Shown: piece by piece, positions 32,181 through 40,602 of the stretch
Numbering within the stretch: the first letter of the stretch is position 1
Layout: every line of letters begins with the position of its first letter
Assembly (NCBI GenBank): GCA_002316835.1
Contig: DCEG01000077.1
Coordinates: forward strand, 1 to 42,130
Direction: 5' to 3'
Length of the DNA stretch: 42,130 nt
Source of the DNA: Bacteroidales bacterium UBA1035
Lineage (GTDB): Bacteria; Bacteroidota; Bacteroidia; Bacteroidales; Dysgonomonadaceae
Position numbers and translations under genes: made by a program
Notes under the pieces: generated by a model
The model's input: only the letters and a program-made list of their open reading frames with translations
Databases searched by the model: none
Told to the model about the DNA's origin: nothing

Positions 32181-34175
32181 TTATCGGGTAGGTGTACCCT
32201 GTCTCTGCATTGGCGCTGTCGGCCCACCCATACCTCCCATGCCACCCATACCTCCCATGCCACCCATTCCTCCTGAGAAAGGTGAACTTCCACGTTGATT
32301 TTGTTGTTGCTGGCGCTCACGTTCCTCGTTCAGGTTGCGACGTTTTCTTTCTTCGGGTTTATTTTTTGTAATATCGAGTGGTTTTTGTTTATCCAACGAC
32401 AACTCAGTTATATTCCACGACTCCTCATGGTCAGTATAAGCTCTGATCTCATACTCCCTCGGATAATAATAGACCATCTCCGGCTGCCTTTTCTTTTCAT
32501 AGTCGCCTGTCGTCCATTCACCGTCTTCGTCGTCATCTATGAAAAGTCGGGCATAAATGGTTCCCGGGTTTATATCGAAAATCAGTGCTTCGTTGTTTTT
32601 GACACGTACTTTTCTAAAAGGTTTATCCGATTTGTCAAGCAACTCCACATAAGCTGTTTTGTCAGCTGGTAATCCCGATAGCTGAAACATTAAGTTCCCG
32701 TACTGGTCGAGTGCTTTAACCGTGAAAGCTTGTTCCACTTTATTGTTCCACAATCCGTATATGCTGTGAACGGATGCCGAATCTATATTTAATTTATATT
32801 TCCCGCCAGGCTCCCACTTGTGGCGTAACGTAAATTGTCGTGGATTGAGGGTATCACCTATCATGGTGAAATCTACAGGCGAGAAAACTGAATCCACTTC
32901 ATAGGTGAGGTGAACTTTCGATGAATCGAAATCGATAACAGGCTGCTCAAATTCCAATTGAACAGGCGAATAAATTTCGTGTGTGGATCTAATATTATGG
33001 TTTATTCCCAGTAAACGAATTTCTGTTTTCTTTTCCTGATCTTCTCTTTCTCTTCGGGTTTGTCGTGGTTCACGGAAGTTAAAACTCAACGTATCCGACT
33101 GCAAAAGGTCTTGATTCAACGTATCCGTTCTCAGGTAATTCATTTTCATGATGATGGTATCCTGTCGCGAAATCAACGAATCGGATATCCACATCGTAAT
33201 GCTGTCGTTTCCTTTGCTTTTCTCCATCACGTACCAATCTTCATAATCCGACACCGGTTTCAGCAATTCGAAAGTGGGTTCTTCTGTTGGAGCTGCAAAA
33301 AAGATATCAAGTTTTTCGCGAGTCGGACGTTCGTGTTTTTGGAAATATTTTCGTTGAAAAATGGATGAGAAAGAGCGTAACAAAATATCATCGGGAAGAA
33401 AACGGGTATAATTAACCTCTTTTATGGTATCGATGGTGACGCTGTCTTTAAAAATGGTATCTTGCCGCACGGCAGGCGTTGTTGAAGGTATAACGATAGA
33501 GTCGAGGAAAGCTATTGCCTCCTGCGGGTTATCATATTTATAGTCGCGGTTTTTATCATCAAGTGCAAATATCTTGTATTTACCTTCTTTTAAGCCTCTC
33601 ACGGTAAATCTTCCGCGTGAATCGGTTCTCGAAATTCTCTCGAAGGACGTTCTCACAAAAGCCGTATCATCCAGATTTGAGTGCATTCCCACATAAATAC
33701 CTTGTGCAGGTTCAAGATTATCTGCTGACAACACCCTGCCGGAAACAGCCAAAGTATCAAGTTGATCACCGGTAGAGAAGGAAATCGAAAAGTTTTCGAG
33801 TGGGTTTCCTTCATTGTTGTCCACAATAGCGTCAGTAAAGTCGATGGTGTAGGTGGTGTTGTCCAAAAGATCGTCGTTAAATTCCACGACTGCCTTCTTC
33901 CCAACCGATTTTATTACCGGCATATTTAATTGTGGCGGTGTGATAATCACTTTTTCGGTTGGTTTTTCGATTTTTATATTCTCATCGAATTCTATTTCAA
34001 GAATCCTCCGGTTAACATGCAACGCACCATTTTCGGGATTTGAACGGATCAGGCGCGGTGGAGCTTCGTCGTACAATCCGCCGGTTGGCGCTGCTATATT
34101 GGCACACGAATTCCACAAAAACAGAGTTACTGCCAGTAAAGAAAGTGAGAATATGTATTTTAGAAACCTTGTCAT
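32181..34175 (-). CDS. Ig-like domain lipoprotein with Gly-Gly-Met tail
   Basis: This is a 664-residue protein when started at the ATG complementary to 34173-34175; a longer frame to 34217 would prepend an unlikely 14 residues before the signal peptide. The signal ends WNSC19, a lipobox. An SbsA/Big-type Ig domain follows (about 33-135: LIRSNPENGALHVNRRILEIEFDENI to ISFSTG). Next come a carboxypeptidase-regulatory-like segment (SGRVLSADNLEPAQGIYVG) and beta-rich regions with an Arg/Glu-rich linker. The C-terminus holds five GGM repeats (about 32224-32277). Such gene neighbours are common in Bacteroidota, with no known function. It leads a three-gene run; a -7 box TATTTTTG (complement of 34207-34214) is 32 bp upstream. 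Confidence 0.82.
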   Translation of the reverse strand: MTRFLKYIFSLSLLAVTLFLWNSCANIAAPTGGLYDEAPPRLIRSNPENGALHVNRRILEIEFDENIKIEKPTEKVIITPPQLNMPVIKSVGKKAVVEFNDDLLDNTTYTIDFTDAIVDNNEGNPLENFSISFSTGDQLDTLAVSGRVLSADNLEPAQGIYVGMHSNLDDTAFVRTSFERISRTDSRGRFTVRGLKEGKYKIFALDDKNRDYKYDNPQEAIAFLDSIVIPSTTPAVRQDTIFKDSVTIDTIKEVNYTRFLPDDILLRSFSSIFQRKYFQKHERPTREKLDIFFAAPTEEPTFELLKPVSDYEDWYVMEKSKGNDSITMWISDSLISRQDTIIMKMNYLRTDTLNQDLLQSDTLSFNFREPRQTRREREDQEKKTEIRLLGINHNIRSTHEIYSPVQLEFEQPVIDFDSSKVHLTYEVDSVFSPVDFTMIGDTLNPRQFTLRHKWEPGGKYKLNIDSASVHSIYGLWNNKVEQAFTVKALDQYGNLMFQLSGLPADKTAYVELLDKSDKPFRKVRVKNNEALIFDINPGTIYARLFIDDDEDGEWTTGDYEKKRQPEMVYYYPREYEIRAYTDHEESWNITELSLDKQKPLDITKNKPEERKRRNLNEERERQQQQNQRGSSPFSGGMGGMGGMGGMGGMGGPTAPMQRQGTPTR
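32224..32277 (-). repeat. 18-bp tandem repeat encoding Gly-Gly-Met units
   Basis: Three copies of an 18-bp unit starting CCACCCAT on the plus strand (32224-32241, 32242-32259, 32260-32277); the first two are identical and the third diverges at its end. Read on the minus strand each unit encodes two Gly-Gly-Met triplets. The unit is a multiple of three, so copy-number change keeps the frame. Confidence 0.85.
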
Positions 34176-34291
34176 TCTATACTTACTGCGGTTAGTATAA
34201 TCGGCGCAAAAATACAACGAATTAAGTAGTTTTTAGAGTTTTGATGTTTAAAAAAACAGAATTTCAGAAAAATGTAGAGTATTTTGATGTA

Positions 34292-35566
34292 TTAGCGGGC
34301 TAAAATTTGATATCCGATTTTGCAATACAAGCATTTGCGTTTGTCACAATACTCTTTTCGAAGTTGGATGAGCGCCTGCGAGTCGAAGGCATTTTGCGGT
34401 TTAATTCCTGCCGACTGAAATTCTGTTACAATGGCGTTTCGCTCCGGTTTTATCGATTCCAGAATGTGTAATGCTCTGTCGCAAAACTTTTCCTGATCGG
34501 TTTTCCTGCCGTAGGCAAATAGAATGGGAGCAACGGTGTTGATAAGAATTATATTGAGCGAAGAGTCGCCAAGATATTTATCTGATTTCTTCGATTCTTT
34601 TCCAAAGGAATAATGTGTTTGCCAGTAATCGGAGGTTTCTGCCTGAAAATGCAACCGCAGCTGTTTGTAATCTTCTTTCTCTATAATAGACGAGAACAAT
34701 CGTCCCGATTGCTGCAACAATGCAGCCAATTGTGCAATACGCACTTGAGGGAAAGCATTGGGGCGAACCCGCAATTTTTTGAACAAAAATCCATCAATTG
34801 GTTTTAACTGATATTTATGTCTTAGAAAGTCGTATTCTTTTTTCAGTTGTAAGTAGTAATTATCCAAAATTAAATCGCCATGAAGCATTCCCGCTTGTCC
34901 AAACAGCAATGCCTCCACCTGAAACAGACTATCACTATGACGCTGAATGTAATTGAATGGCAGACTCAGAGCTAGTCTTTCAAACTCATCGGAGTTAAGT
35001 CCGAACCCGTAGTTTCGGGCAAGCAACACATAAAACGATTGATCCCAGGAATTATTGAATCGAGCCAAATGTGCAAAAATATCGCTGGTTTTCCGCTCCA
35101 GCCGTTCAATCCCAAGTACACCCAACCATGAATTTATAATTTTCTTCTCTATTTCGGGTAGTTGGTTTTTACAGGGAATGTTCGAATTGCTGCTGAGCAG
35201 ATATTCTGCATTCTTTCTTATATCATCGGGGACAATCAAAATCATTTGAGGAACATGCAATCCTTTTTCATTCTTTATTTCGTCTTTCACATTTTCCACC
35301 ACGTGCAAGATCACCGAATTGTAATTTTTATCGAAATGATGACCGTGCTTGTTCCAATCGTCAGATGACTGATGGATTTCCACATTACCAGCCCATACTT
35401 TATCATCGATCTTGATTTTGGCATTAAAGAAATCGGCTCCGGCATCCGTATTATGTATTCCAGTGTCGATTATTTCAATTTTTCGTCCATCCGAAGTTTG
35501 AAGATCCGTCTGATTAAAAAGCCGGTATTTCCAAACATAATGAAGTAAATATTCACTGTGTATCAT
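34292..35566 (-). CDS. DUF2851 family protein
   Basis: This 424-residue cytoplasmic protein has DUF2851 marks: N-terminal HSEYLLHYVWKYRLFNQTDLQTSDGRKIEIIDTGIHNTDAGADFFNAKIKI, then VWAGNVEIHQSSDDWNKHGHHFDKNYNSVILHVV, where W-G-N-V-E-I-H, S-D-W and H-D-x-Y-N-V-I-L-H-V-V form a likely polar or metal-binding site. A mid-region YGFGLNSDEFERLALSLPF and RPNAFPQVRIAQLA follow. The C-terminus carries clustered Cys (YCDKRKCLYC), suggesting a small zinc motif. The function is unknown. It has its own promoter and is separated by 116 bp from the Ig-like gene. Confidence 0.85.
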   Translation of the reverse strand: MIHSEYLLHYVWKYRLFNQTDLQTSDGRKIEIIDTGIHNTDAGADFFNAKIKIDDKVWAGNVEIHQSSDDWNKHGHHFDKNYNSVILHVVENVKDEIKNEKGLHVPQMILIVPDDIRKNAEYLLSSNSNIPCKNQLPEIEKKIINSWLGVLGIERLERKTSDIFAHLARFNNSWDQSFYVLLARNYGFGLNSDEFERLALSLPFNYIQRHSDSLFQVEALLFGQAGMLHGDLILDNYYLQLKKEYDFLRHKYQLKPIDGFLFKKLRVRPNAFPQVRIAQLAALLQQSGRLFSSIIEKEDYKQLRLHFQAETSDYWQTHYSFGKESKKSDKYLGDSSLNIILINTVAPILFAYGRKTDQEKFCDRALHILESIKPERNAIVTEFQSAGIKPQNAFDSQALIQLRKEYCDKRKCLYCKIGYQILAR

Positions 35567-35588
35567 ATATTTAAGGGCATTTGAAATT

Positions 35589-35620
35589 CAAATATACAAT
35601 TATATTTCAAACTTGTCAAA
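35589..35620 (-). promoter_or_regulatory. Promoter of the DUF2851 gene
   Basis: The minus strand has TTTG (complement of 35617-35620), 20 nt, TATATTTG (complement of 35589-35596). It is a full consensus match with optimal spacing, 23 bp before the ATG. Confidence 0.75.
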
Positions 35621-35665
35621 GAAAAACTTGCTTTTAGATATTTTATGAGGGAAGTGTATCGAAAA

Positions 35666-35697
35666 ATTGTATCTATTCCGAAAATAGTTTATTTTTG
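35666..35697 (+). promoter_or_regulatory. Promoter of the cysteine synthase-like gene
   Basis: ATTG (35666-35669), 20 nt, TATTTTTG (35690-35697), 31 bp before the ATG. One mismatch in the -33 box. Confidence 0.6.
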
Positions 35698-35727
35698 TAG
35701 AAAATACTCTCTTTAAATCAACATTTT

Positions 35728-36783
35728 ATGAATCAATCACCAGCTTGTACTCCGACTTTCTCGGAGAAATTGGATAATAAATTCCAACACTTATGGCACT
35801 TAGTGGGTAACACTCCGATGCTCGAATTGCATTATACCTACAAAGACAAACCTTCCAGAATTTATGTAAAATGCGAGAATTACAACCTTACTGGGAGTGT
35901 AAAGGATCGTATGGCGCTCTATATCATGCACAAAGCTTATTGCGAAGGACTCGTTAAACCCGGCGATACAATTATTGAAGCAACAAGCGGAAATACAGGT
36001 ATAGCTTTCTCGGCTATCGGTAAAGCGTTAGGACATAAAGTGAAAATATTTATGCCTGACTGGTTAAGTAAAGAACGGATGGATATCATCAAAAGCCTTG
36101 GTGCTGAAATTGTTTTGGTAAGCAAAGAAGAAGGCGGTTTTCTCGGTAGTATTGAGATGTGTAATAATCTCGCCAAAAGTAGCGATTCCATTTTTTTGCC
36201 TCGTCAGTTCGAGAACAAGTACAATGCCGATGCACATGAATTTACAACCGGAAAAGAAATTTTATCTCAGTTGCATAACCGCAGTTTGAAACCCGATGCT
36301 TTTGTGGCAGGTGTAGGAACCGGAGGCACTGTAATGGGTATCGGGCGGGCATTGCGAAAAGAATATCCGGATGTAAAGATCCATCCGCTGGAACCGGCGG
36401 AGTCGCCCACCCTTAGAACCGGATGTAAAGTGGGTTCACACCGCATTCAGGGAATTTCAGATGAATTTATTCCTGATCTCGTGAAACTGGATGAGCTTGA
36501 CGAAGTAGTTGATGTTTCGGACGGTGACTCCATTATTATGGCACAAAAACTGGCCGGCGAGTTAGGTCTTGCCGTAGGAATTTCTTCAGGAGCGAACGTA
36601 ATCGGGGCTATACAACTTAAAAATCAGTTGCCCGATGACGCTGTGATAGTCACAGTTCTGTCGGATTGCAATAAAAAATATCTGAGTACCGATCTGATGA
36701 AAGAAGAACCTGTAAAGGATGGTTATATTTCATCCGATACCGTGTTTTCGGAATATGAACCAATAGGCAGAACGACTTCTTAA
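35728..36783 (+). CDS. PLP-dependent cysteine synthase family protein
   Basis: This 351-residue fold-type II PLP enzyme has the lysine K59 in NLTGSVKDRMA, the substrate loop EATSGNTGIAFSAIG and the phosphate-binding GVGTGGTVMGIGRAL. The segment IFMPDWLSKERMDIIKSLGAEIVLVSKEEGGFLGS differs from classical CysK (MPETMSxERR), placing it in a CysK/CBS-related subgroup. It may make cysteine from O-acetylserine or act as a related lyase; which is not settled. A C-terminal extension of about 30 residues lengthens it over the usual 310. A weak hairpin (36829-36849) follows, and the cysteine desulfidase-family gene starts 112 bp downstream. Confidence 0.87.
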   Translation: MNQSPACTPTFSEKLDNKFQHLWHLVGNTPMLELHYTYKDKPSRIYVKCENYNLTGSVKDRMALYIMHKAYCEGLVKPGDTIIEATSGNTGIAFSAIGKALGHKVKIFMPDWLSKERMDIIKSLGAEIVLVSKEEGGFLGSIEMCNNLAKSSDSIFLPRQFENKYNADAHEFTTGKEILSQLHNRSLKPDAFVAGVGTGGTVMGIGRALRKEYPDVKIHPLEPAESPTLRTGCKVGSHRIQGISDEFIPDLVKLDELDEVVDVSDGDSIIMAQKLAGELGLAVGISSGANVIGAIQLKNQLPDDAVIVTVLSDCNKKYLSTDLMKEEPVKDGYISSDTVFSEYEPIGRTTS

Positions 36784-36828
36784 AAAGAAAATAATACTCG
36801 TTCAACAGAGCATTTACTCCTTCATTTC

Positions 36829-36849
36829 ATCAGCTTTATGCTGATTTTT
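36829..36849 (+). terminator. Short terminator-like hairpin after the cysteine synthase-like gene
   Basis: ATCAGC (36829-36834) and GCTGAT (36840-36845) with a TTTAT loop are followed by T5. The stem is only six pairs, and it overlaps the region just before the next -7 box, so read-through is likely. Confidence 0.5.
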
Positions 36850-36852
36850 ATG

Positions 36853-36860
36853 TAACTTTG
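36853..36860 (+). promoter_or_regulatory. Candidate -7 box of the cysteine desulfidase-family gene
   Basis: TAACTTTG matches TAnnTTTG 35 bp before the ATG. No -33 TTTG is found; the position is taken by the hairpin at 36829-36849. Confidence 0.45.
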
Positions 36861-36894
36861 CAACGTACTTAAAATCATCGAACCACGCATCCTC

Positions 36895-38178
36895 ATGTTA
36901 AACTCCGACGAAAGAAAAAAGATAAAAGGACTGATGCAGCGTGAAATAATTCCCGCTATCGGTTGCACTGAACCCATTGCCGTATCGCTTTGCGTTGCAA
37001 AATCCACTGAAACACTGGGGCAGGAGCCTGAACGCATAGAAGTGATTTTAAGTGCTAACGTGCTCAAGAATGCCATGGGAGTAGGAATTCCGGGAACAGG
37101 AATGATCGGATTGCCTATCGCTATTGCACTGGGTGCATTGATCGGAAAATCGGAGTACGGGCTGCAAGTACTTCAAGACCTTATACCCGACGACGTGGAG
37201 CGGGGCAAACTCTTCATTTACGGACAACGGATTAAAATAGATGTTGAGAAAGATATTGATGATAAATTGTATATCGAAGTCCGTTGCTATGCGGGAAACG
37301 AATCATCCAAAGCCATTATTCGCGGAAGCCATACCCAGTTTTCGTATATCGAGAAAAACGGAACAGAACTGTTAAAAAGGGAAATTGAAACCGAAGAAGA
37401 GAAGGAAGACGATATTACGCTCACCTTTCAGAAAGTTTATGAATTTGCTACTGAATCGCCTATCGATGAATTGAGTTTCATCCTCGAAGCCGCAAAAATG
37501 AATCGTGAGGCATCGTTGCAATCTCAAAAACAAAATTACGGGCACAACGTTGCGAAAAGCGTTACGGGAGATAAAGGAAGACTTCTGTTTGGAGAAAATC
37601 CTCACAGCCGGATGATCTCGGCAACCGCCGGTGCGTGCGATGCCCGCATGGATGGAGCACTTATTCCGGTCATGAGTAATTCGGGAAGTGGCAATCAGGG
37701 TGTTGCTGCTACACTTCCGGTTCTTACATATGCCGAAGATGCCGGAAGCGACGAAGAAAGCTTAATTCGTGCGCTTATCCTCAGTAATTTATCGGTTATT
37801 TATATCAAACAATATTTGGGAAGGTTATCGGCACTATGCGGTTGCGTAGTGGCATCAGCAGGCTCCAGTTGTGGCATAACATATTTAATGGGCGGTAATT
37901 ACTCGCAAGTTACGTTTGCCATAAAAAATATGATCGCTAACATAACCGGAATGATTTGCGATGGAGCAAAACCCAGTTGCGCACTGAAAATTGCCAGCGG
38001 AACATCCACCGCAATGTTATCCGCCCTAATGGCGATAGAAAACCGTGTGGTAACGTCGCAGGAAGGCATCGTAGATGAAGACGTGGATAAAACAATCCAA
38101 AATCTTGCCATTATCGGCAACAAAGGTATGGCAGAAACAGATAGAATCGTGTTGGATGTAATGACACGAAAAGGGTAA
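36895..38178 (+). CDS. L-cysteine desulfidase / L-serine dehydratase family protein (UPF0597)
   Basis: This 427-residue protein belongs to the family of the archaeal [4Fe-4S] L-cysteine desulfidase CdsB and the bacterial serine dehydratase alpha chain (UPF0597). It has REIIPAIGCTEPIAVSL (C24), MSNSGSGNQGVAATLPV, ALCGCVVASAGSSCGITYLMGG and ITGMICDGAKPSC, where the Cys residues likely hold an iron-sulfur cluster. Family members convert L-cysteine to pyruvate, ammonia and sulfide, or L-serine to pyruvate and ammonia. The adjacent cysteine synthase-like gene favours a cysteine or sulfide role; this is context inference. Confidence 0.85.
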   Translation: MLNSDERKKIKGLMQREIIPAIGCTEPIAVSLCVAKSTETLGQEPERIEVILSANVLKNAMGVGIPGTGMIGLPIAIALGALIGKSEYGLQVLQDLIPDDVERGKLFIYGQRIKIDVEKDIDDKLYIEVRCYAGNESSKAIIRGSHTQFSYIEKNGTELLKREIETEEEKEDDITLTFQKVYEFATESPIDELSFILEAAKMNREASLQSQKQNYGHNVAKSVTGDKGRLLFGENPHSRMISATAGACDARMDGALIPVMSNSGSGNQGVAATLPVLTYAEDAGSDEESLIRALILSNLSVIYIKQYLGRLSALCGCVVASAGSSCGITYLMGGNYSQVTFAIKNMIANITGMICDGAKPSCALKIASGTSTAMLSALMAIENRVVTSQEGIVDEDVDKTIQNLAIIGNKGMAETDRIVLDVMTRKG

Positions 38179-38296
38179 GAAATTTCCCTTCGGTTATCAA
38201 AAATTTCAAATTTATTTAGTTTATTTGTCCTTCGGCAAATAGGTAGATTTGTGTTTTTAGAAATCACAAATCTAAAACTCATAATAACTTTCCACT
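38179..38296 (+). other. Inverted-repeat-rich leader before the MATE exporter
   Basis: Three inverted repeats are packed in 118 bp: GAAATTT (38179 on) with AAATTTC about 20 nt later; ATTTG (38222-38227 region) with CAAAT around a CTTCGG loop; and TAGATTTGTG (38244-38253) with CACAAATCTA (38265-38274), a perfect 10-bp stem with an 11-nt loop. The last ends 22 nt before the TTG start. None is followed by a U-run. Together they could form mutually exclusive RNA structures or, for the last one, an operator. Confidence 0.55.
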
Positions 38297-39673
38297 TTGC
38301 AAACAACAACTACAGATAAGGAACTCAATCTCGAAACAAAAAAAATAAGCTCGCTTGTTTGGGAATACTCCATTCCTGCTATCATTGGCACGCTTGTAAA
38401 TTCGCTCTACAACATTGTCGACCGGATTTTTATCGGCCAGGGTGTCGGTGCTTTTGCTATTTCGGGTCTGGCGATTACCTTTCCTGTTACCATACTGGCT
38501 TCAGCTCTTGGAATGCTGGTTGGTGTGGGTGCCGCAAGCCGGATTTCCATTAGCCTGGGCGAAAAAAAGAAACACACTGCCGAACAGATCCTGGGCAACT
38601 CTTTTTTGCTTATTCTTTTGTTCAACGCGGTGATTATGACGCTTTTCTACATTTATCTCGATAATATCCTCATCGCATTCGGAGCAACGGAAAACACTCT
38701 TCCTTACGCACGTGAATATTTACAAATTGTTCTTATCGGAAATGTTTTCATCAGCCTTTGTTACAGTTTCAACAACATGATGCGGGCATCCGGATATCCT
38801 AAAAAAGCCATGATAACGATGCTTATAGGTGCAGTATTAAATATAATTCTTGATCCTATTTTTATTTTTGTTTTTAAACTCGGCATTGCAGGCGTAGCCT
38901 GGGCTACGGTAATATCGATGTTTGTGGGGACGTTGTTTGTAATGCATCATTTCGTGCAGGAAAACAGCCTTATTCGCTTGCGAAAAGAGAATATCCGGCT
39001 GAATAAGAATATCGTACTTGCCATCGTTTCCATCGGACTTTCGCCTTTTTTTATGCAAGTGGCTGCATCAGGAGTAGCCGTTTTGTTGAATACTTCGCTG
39101 CTGAAACACGGTGGCGATTTAGCCGTAGGCGCTTACGGAATTCTTAATTCAATGTTGCTGATCATTATCATGACGGTTGTGGGCCTGAATCAGGGTACTC
39201 AGCCGATTATCGGGTATAACTACGGCGCCAAAAACTTCACGCGGGTTAAAGATACATTTTACTATACCGTTAAAATTGCCACAATTATTACGAGTACGGG
39301 ATTTATTATTGGCATGTTTTTCCCACGTCAGTTTGCCGGTGCATTTACCAACGATCAGGCGCTTCTCGATATTGCAGAAAACGGCATCAGGCTTAGTTTG
39401 ATTGCCTTTCCTCTGGTAGGATTTCAGGTTGTTGCCGGAAACTTTTTTCAAAGTATCGGGCAGGCAAAAAAGGCCATTATTCAGAGTTTAAGCCGGCAAA
39501 TTATTTTTCTGGTACCTGCGTTATTAATTTTTCCGACGCTTTTTGGCCTAAACGGTGTTTGGATTGCCATGCCGGTTTCTGACTTCTTAGCATCACTTCT
39601 GTCCCTCTATTTGTTAATCGGACAGATTAAAATAATTCGCAAAATGCAGGAAAGTCAGCCTTTGTACGCGTAA
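38297..39673 (+). CDS. MATE family multidrug efflux transporter
   Basis: This 458-residue protein has twelve predicted helices in two similar halves: SIPAIIGTLVNSLYNIVDRIFIGQGVGAFAISGLAITFP in the first, and SPFFMQVAASGVAVLLNTSLLKHGGDLAVGAYGILNSML in the second, both MATE hallmarks. MATE proteins export drugs or cationic compounds with sodium or proton exchange. The start is TTG at 38297, giving QTTTTDKELNLETKKI before helix 1; no in-frame ATG lies nearby, so start assignment is moderate. It follows the cysteine desulfidase-family gene after a 118-bp region of inverted repeats. Confidence 0.93.
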   Translation: MQTTTTDKELNLETKKISSLVWEYSIPAIIGTLVNSLYNIVDRIFIGQGVGAFAISGLAITFPVTILASALGMLVGVGAASRISISLGEKKKHTAEQILGNSFLLILLFNAVIMTLFYIYLDNILIAFGATENTLPYAREYLQIVLIGNVFISLCYSFNNMMRASGYPKKAMITMLIGAVLNIILDPIFIFVFKLGIAGVAWATVISMFVGTLFVMHHFVQENSLIRLRKENIRLNKNIVLAIVSIGLSPFFMQVAASGVAVLLNTSLLKHGGDLAVGAYGILNSMLLIIIMTVVGLNQGTQPIIGYNYGAKNFTRVKDTFYYTVKIATIITSTGFIIGMFFPRQFAGAFTNDQALLDIAENGIRLSLIAFPLVGFQVVAGNFFQSIGQAKKAIIQSLSRQIIFLVPALLIFPTLFGLNGVWIAMPVSDFLASLLSLYLLIGQIKIIRKMQESQPLYA

Positions 39674-39702
39674 AGTATGATAAGTAAATAAGACTACAAA
39701 AA

Positions 39703-39734
39703 TTCGGAAAATTCATCCTTTTTGAGTAGTTTTG
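39703..39734 (+). promoter_or_regulatory. Promoter of gpmA
   Basis: TTCG (39703-39706), 20 nt, TAGTTTTG (39727-39734). The -7 matches TAnnTTTG and the spacing is ideal; the -33 has one mismatch. The gene starts 41 bp later. Confidence 0.6.
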
Positions 39735-39775
39735 TCACTCCAAAACGATAAACAGCAAATTTAAAATAATAAAAA

Positions 39776-40525
39776 ATGAAAAGAGTAGTTTTAATTCGTC
39801 ACGGCGAAAGCACGTGGAACAAGGAAAACCGTTTTACGGGATGGACCGATGTGGATTTAACCGAAAAAGGTGTGGAAGAAGCGCACAAAGCGGGAAAATT
39901 ATTGAAAAAAGAAGGTTTTCATTTCGAAAAAGCCTATACATCGTATTTGAAAAGAGCCGTAAAAACGCTGAACGTTGTATTGGATGAAATGGATTTGGAC
40001 TGGATTCCGGTGGAGAAAACGTGGCGCCTAAACGAAAAACATTACGGAATGCTGCAAGGATTAAACAAATCTGAAACAGCTGAAAAATACGGCGATGAGC
40101 AGGTTCTCATTTGGCGCAGAAGTTACGACGTGCCTCCAACGCCTTTGGCGAAAGACGATGAACGTTCTCCATTTATGGATGTTCGCTACAAGGGAGTTGA
40201 CGAAAAGGACTTGCCTCTTACTGAAGCTTTGAGCCATACTGTAGATCGTATTCTTCCCTATTGGAACAATACCGTAGTTCCCGAAATGAAAGAAAAATAT
40301 AATGAAGTTATTATTGCAGCTCACGGAAACAGCTTGCGCGGAATTATCAAACACCTGAAAGGTATTTCTGACGAAAATATCGTAAGCCTGAACCTGCCGA
40401 CAGCAGTTCCTTACGTTTTTGAATTCGACGATAACATAAATCTGGTGAAAGATTATTTCTTAGGCGATCCCGAAGAAATTAAAAAACTGATGGATGCCGT
40501 GGCTAATCAGGCTAAGAAAAAGTAA
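39776..40525 (+). CDS. gpmA: 2,3-bisphosphoglycerate-dependent phosphoglycerate mutase
   Basis: GpmA interconverts 2- and 3-phosphoglycerate in glycolysis. The 249-residue protein has the phosphohistidine motif LIRHGESTWN with H9, the family signature NRFTGWTDVDLTEKG, the Tyr-Lys-Arg segment SYLKRAVKTL, and the second active-site His in AAHGNSLRGI. Length is typical of the dPGM family. It has its own promoter and is followed by a strong terminator at 40548-40588. Confidence 0.97.
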   Translation: MKRVVLIRHGESTWNKENRFTGWTDVDLTEKGVEEAHKAGKLLKKEGFHFEKAYTSYLKRAVKTLNVVLDEMDLDWIPVEKTWRLNEKHYGMLQGLNKSETAEKYGDEQVLIWRRSYDVPPTPLAKDDERSPFMDVRYKGVDEKDLPLTEALSHTVDRILPYWNNTVVPEMKEKYNEVIIAAHGNSLRGIIKHLKGISDENIVSLNLPTAVPYVFEFDDNINLVKDYFLGDPEEIKKLMDAVANQAKKK

Positions 40526-40547
40526 GAAAATCTGCAATATACATTTG

Positions 40548-40588
40548 AAAAAAGTCAGGGCGCTCAACATGAGTGCCCTGACTTTTAA
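40548..40588. terminator. Bidirectional terminator between gpmA and the TlpA-like gene
   Basis: AAAAGTCAGGGC (40550-40561) pairs with GCCCTGACTTTT (40575-40586), 12 bp; an inner CTCA/TGAG extends it. A- and T-rich ends suit both strands, and the flanking genes are convergent. Confidence 0.9.
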
Positions 40589-40602
40589 TACATTCAAATT
40601 AC

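Noticed and set aside
32221..32280. Repeats suspected as a CRISPR array
   Set aside because: The units are 18 bp, adjacent without spacers, and inside a coding frame; this is a minisatellite.
34176..34217. A 14-residue extension of the Ig-like lipoprotein
   Set aside because: It would place charged residues before the lipoprotein signal and cover the -7 promoter box; the ATG at 34175 gives a normal signal peptide.
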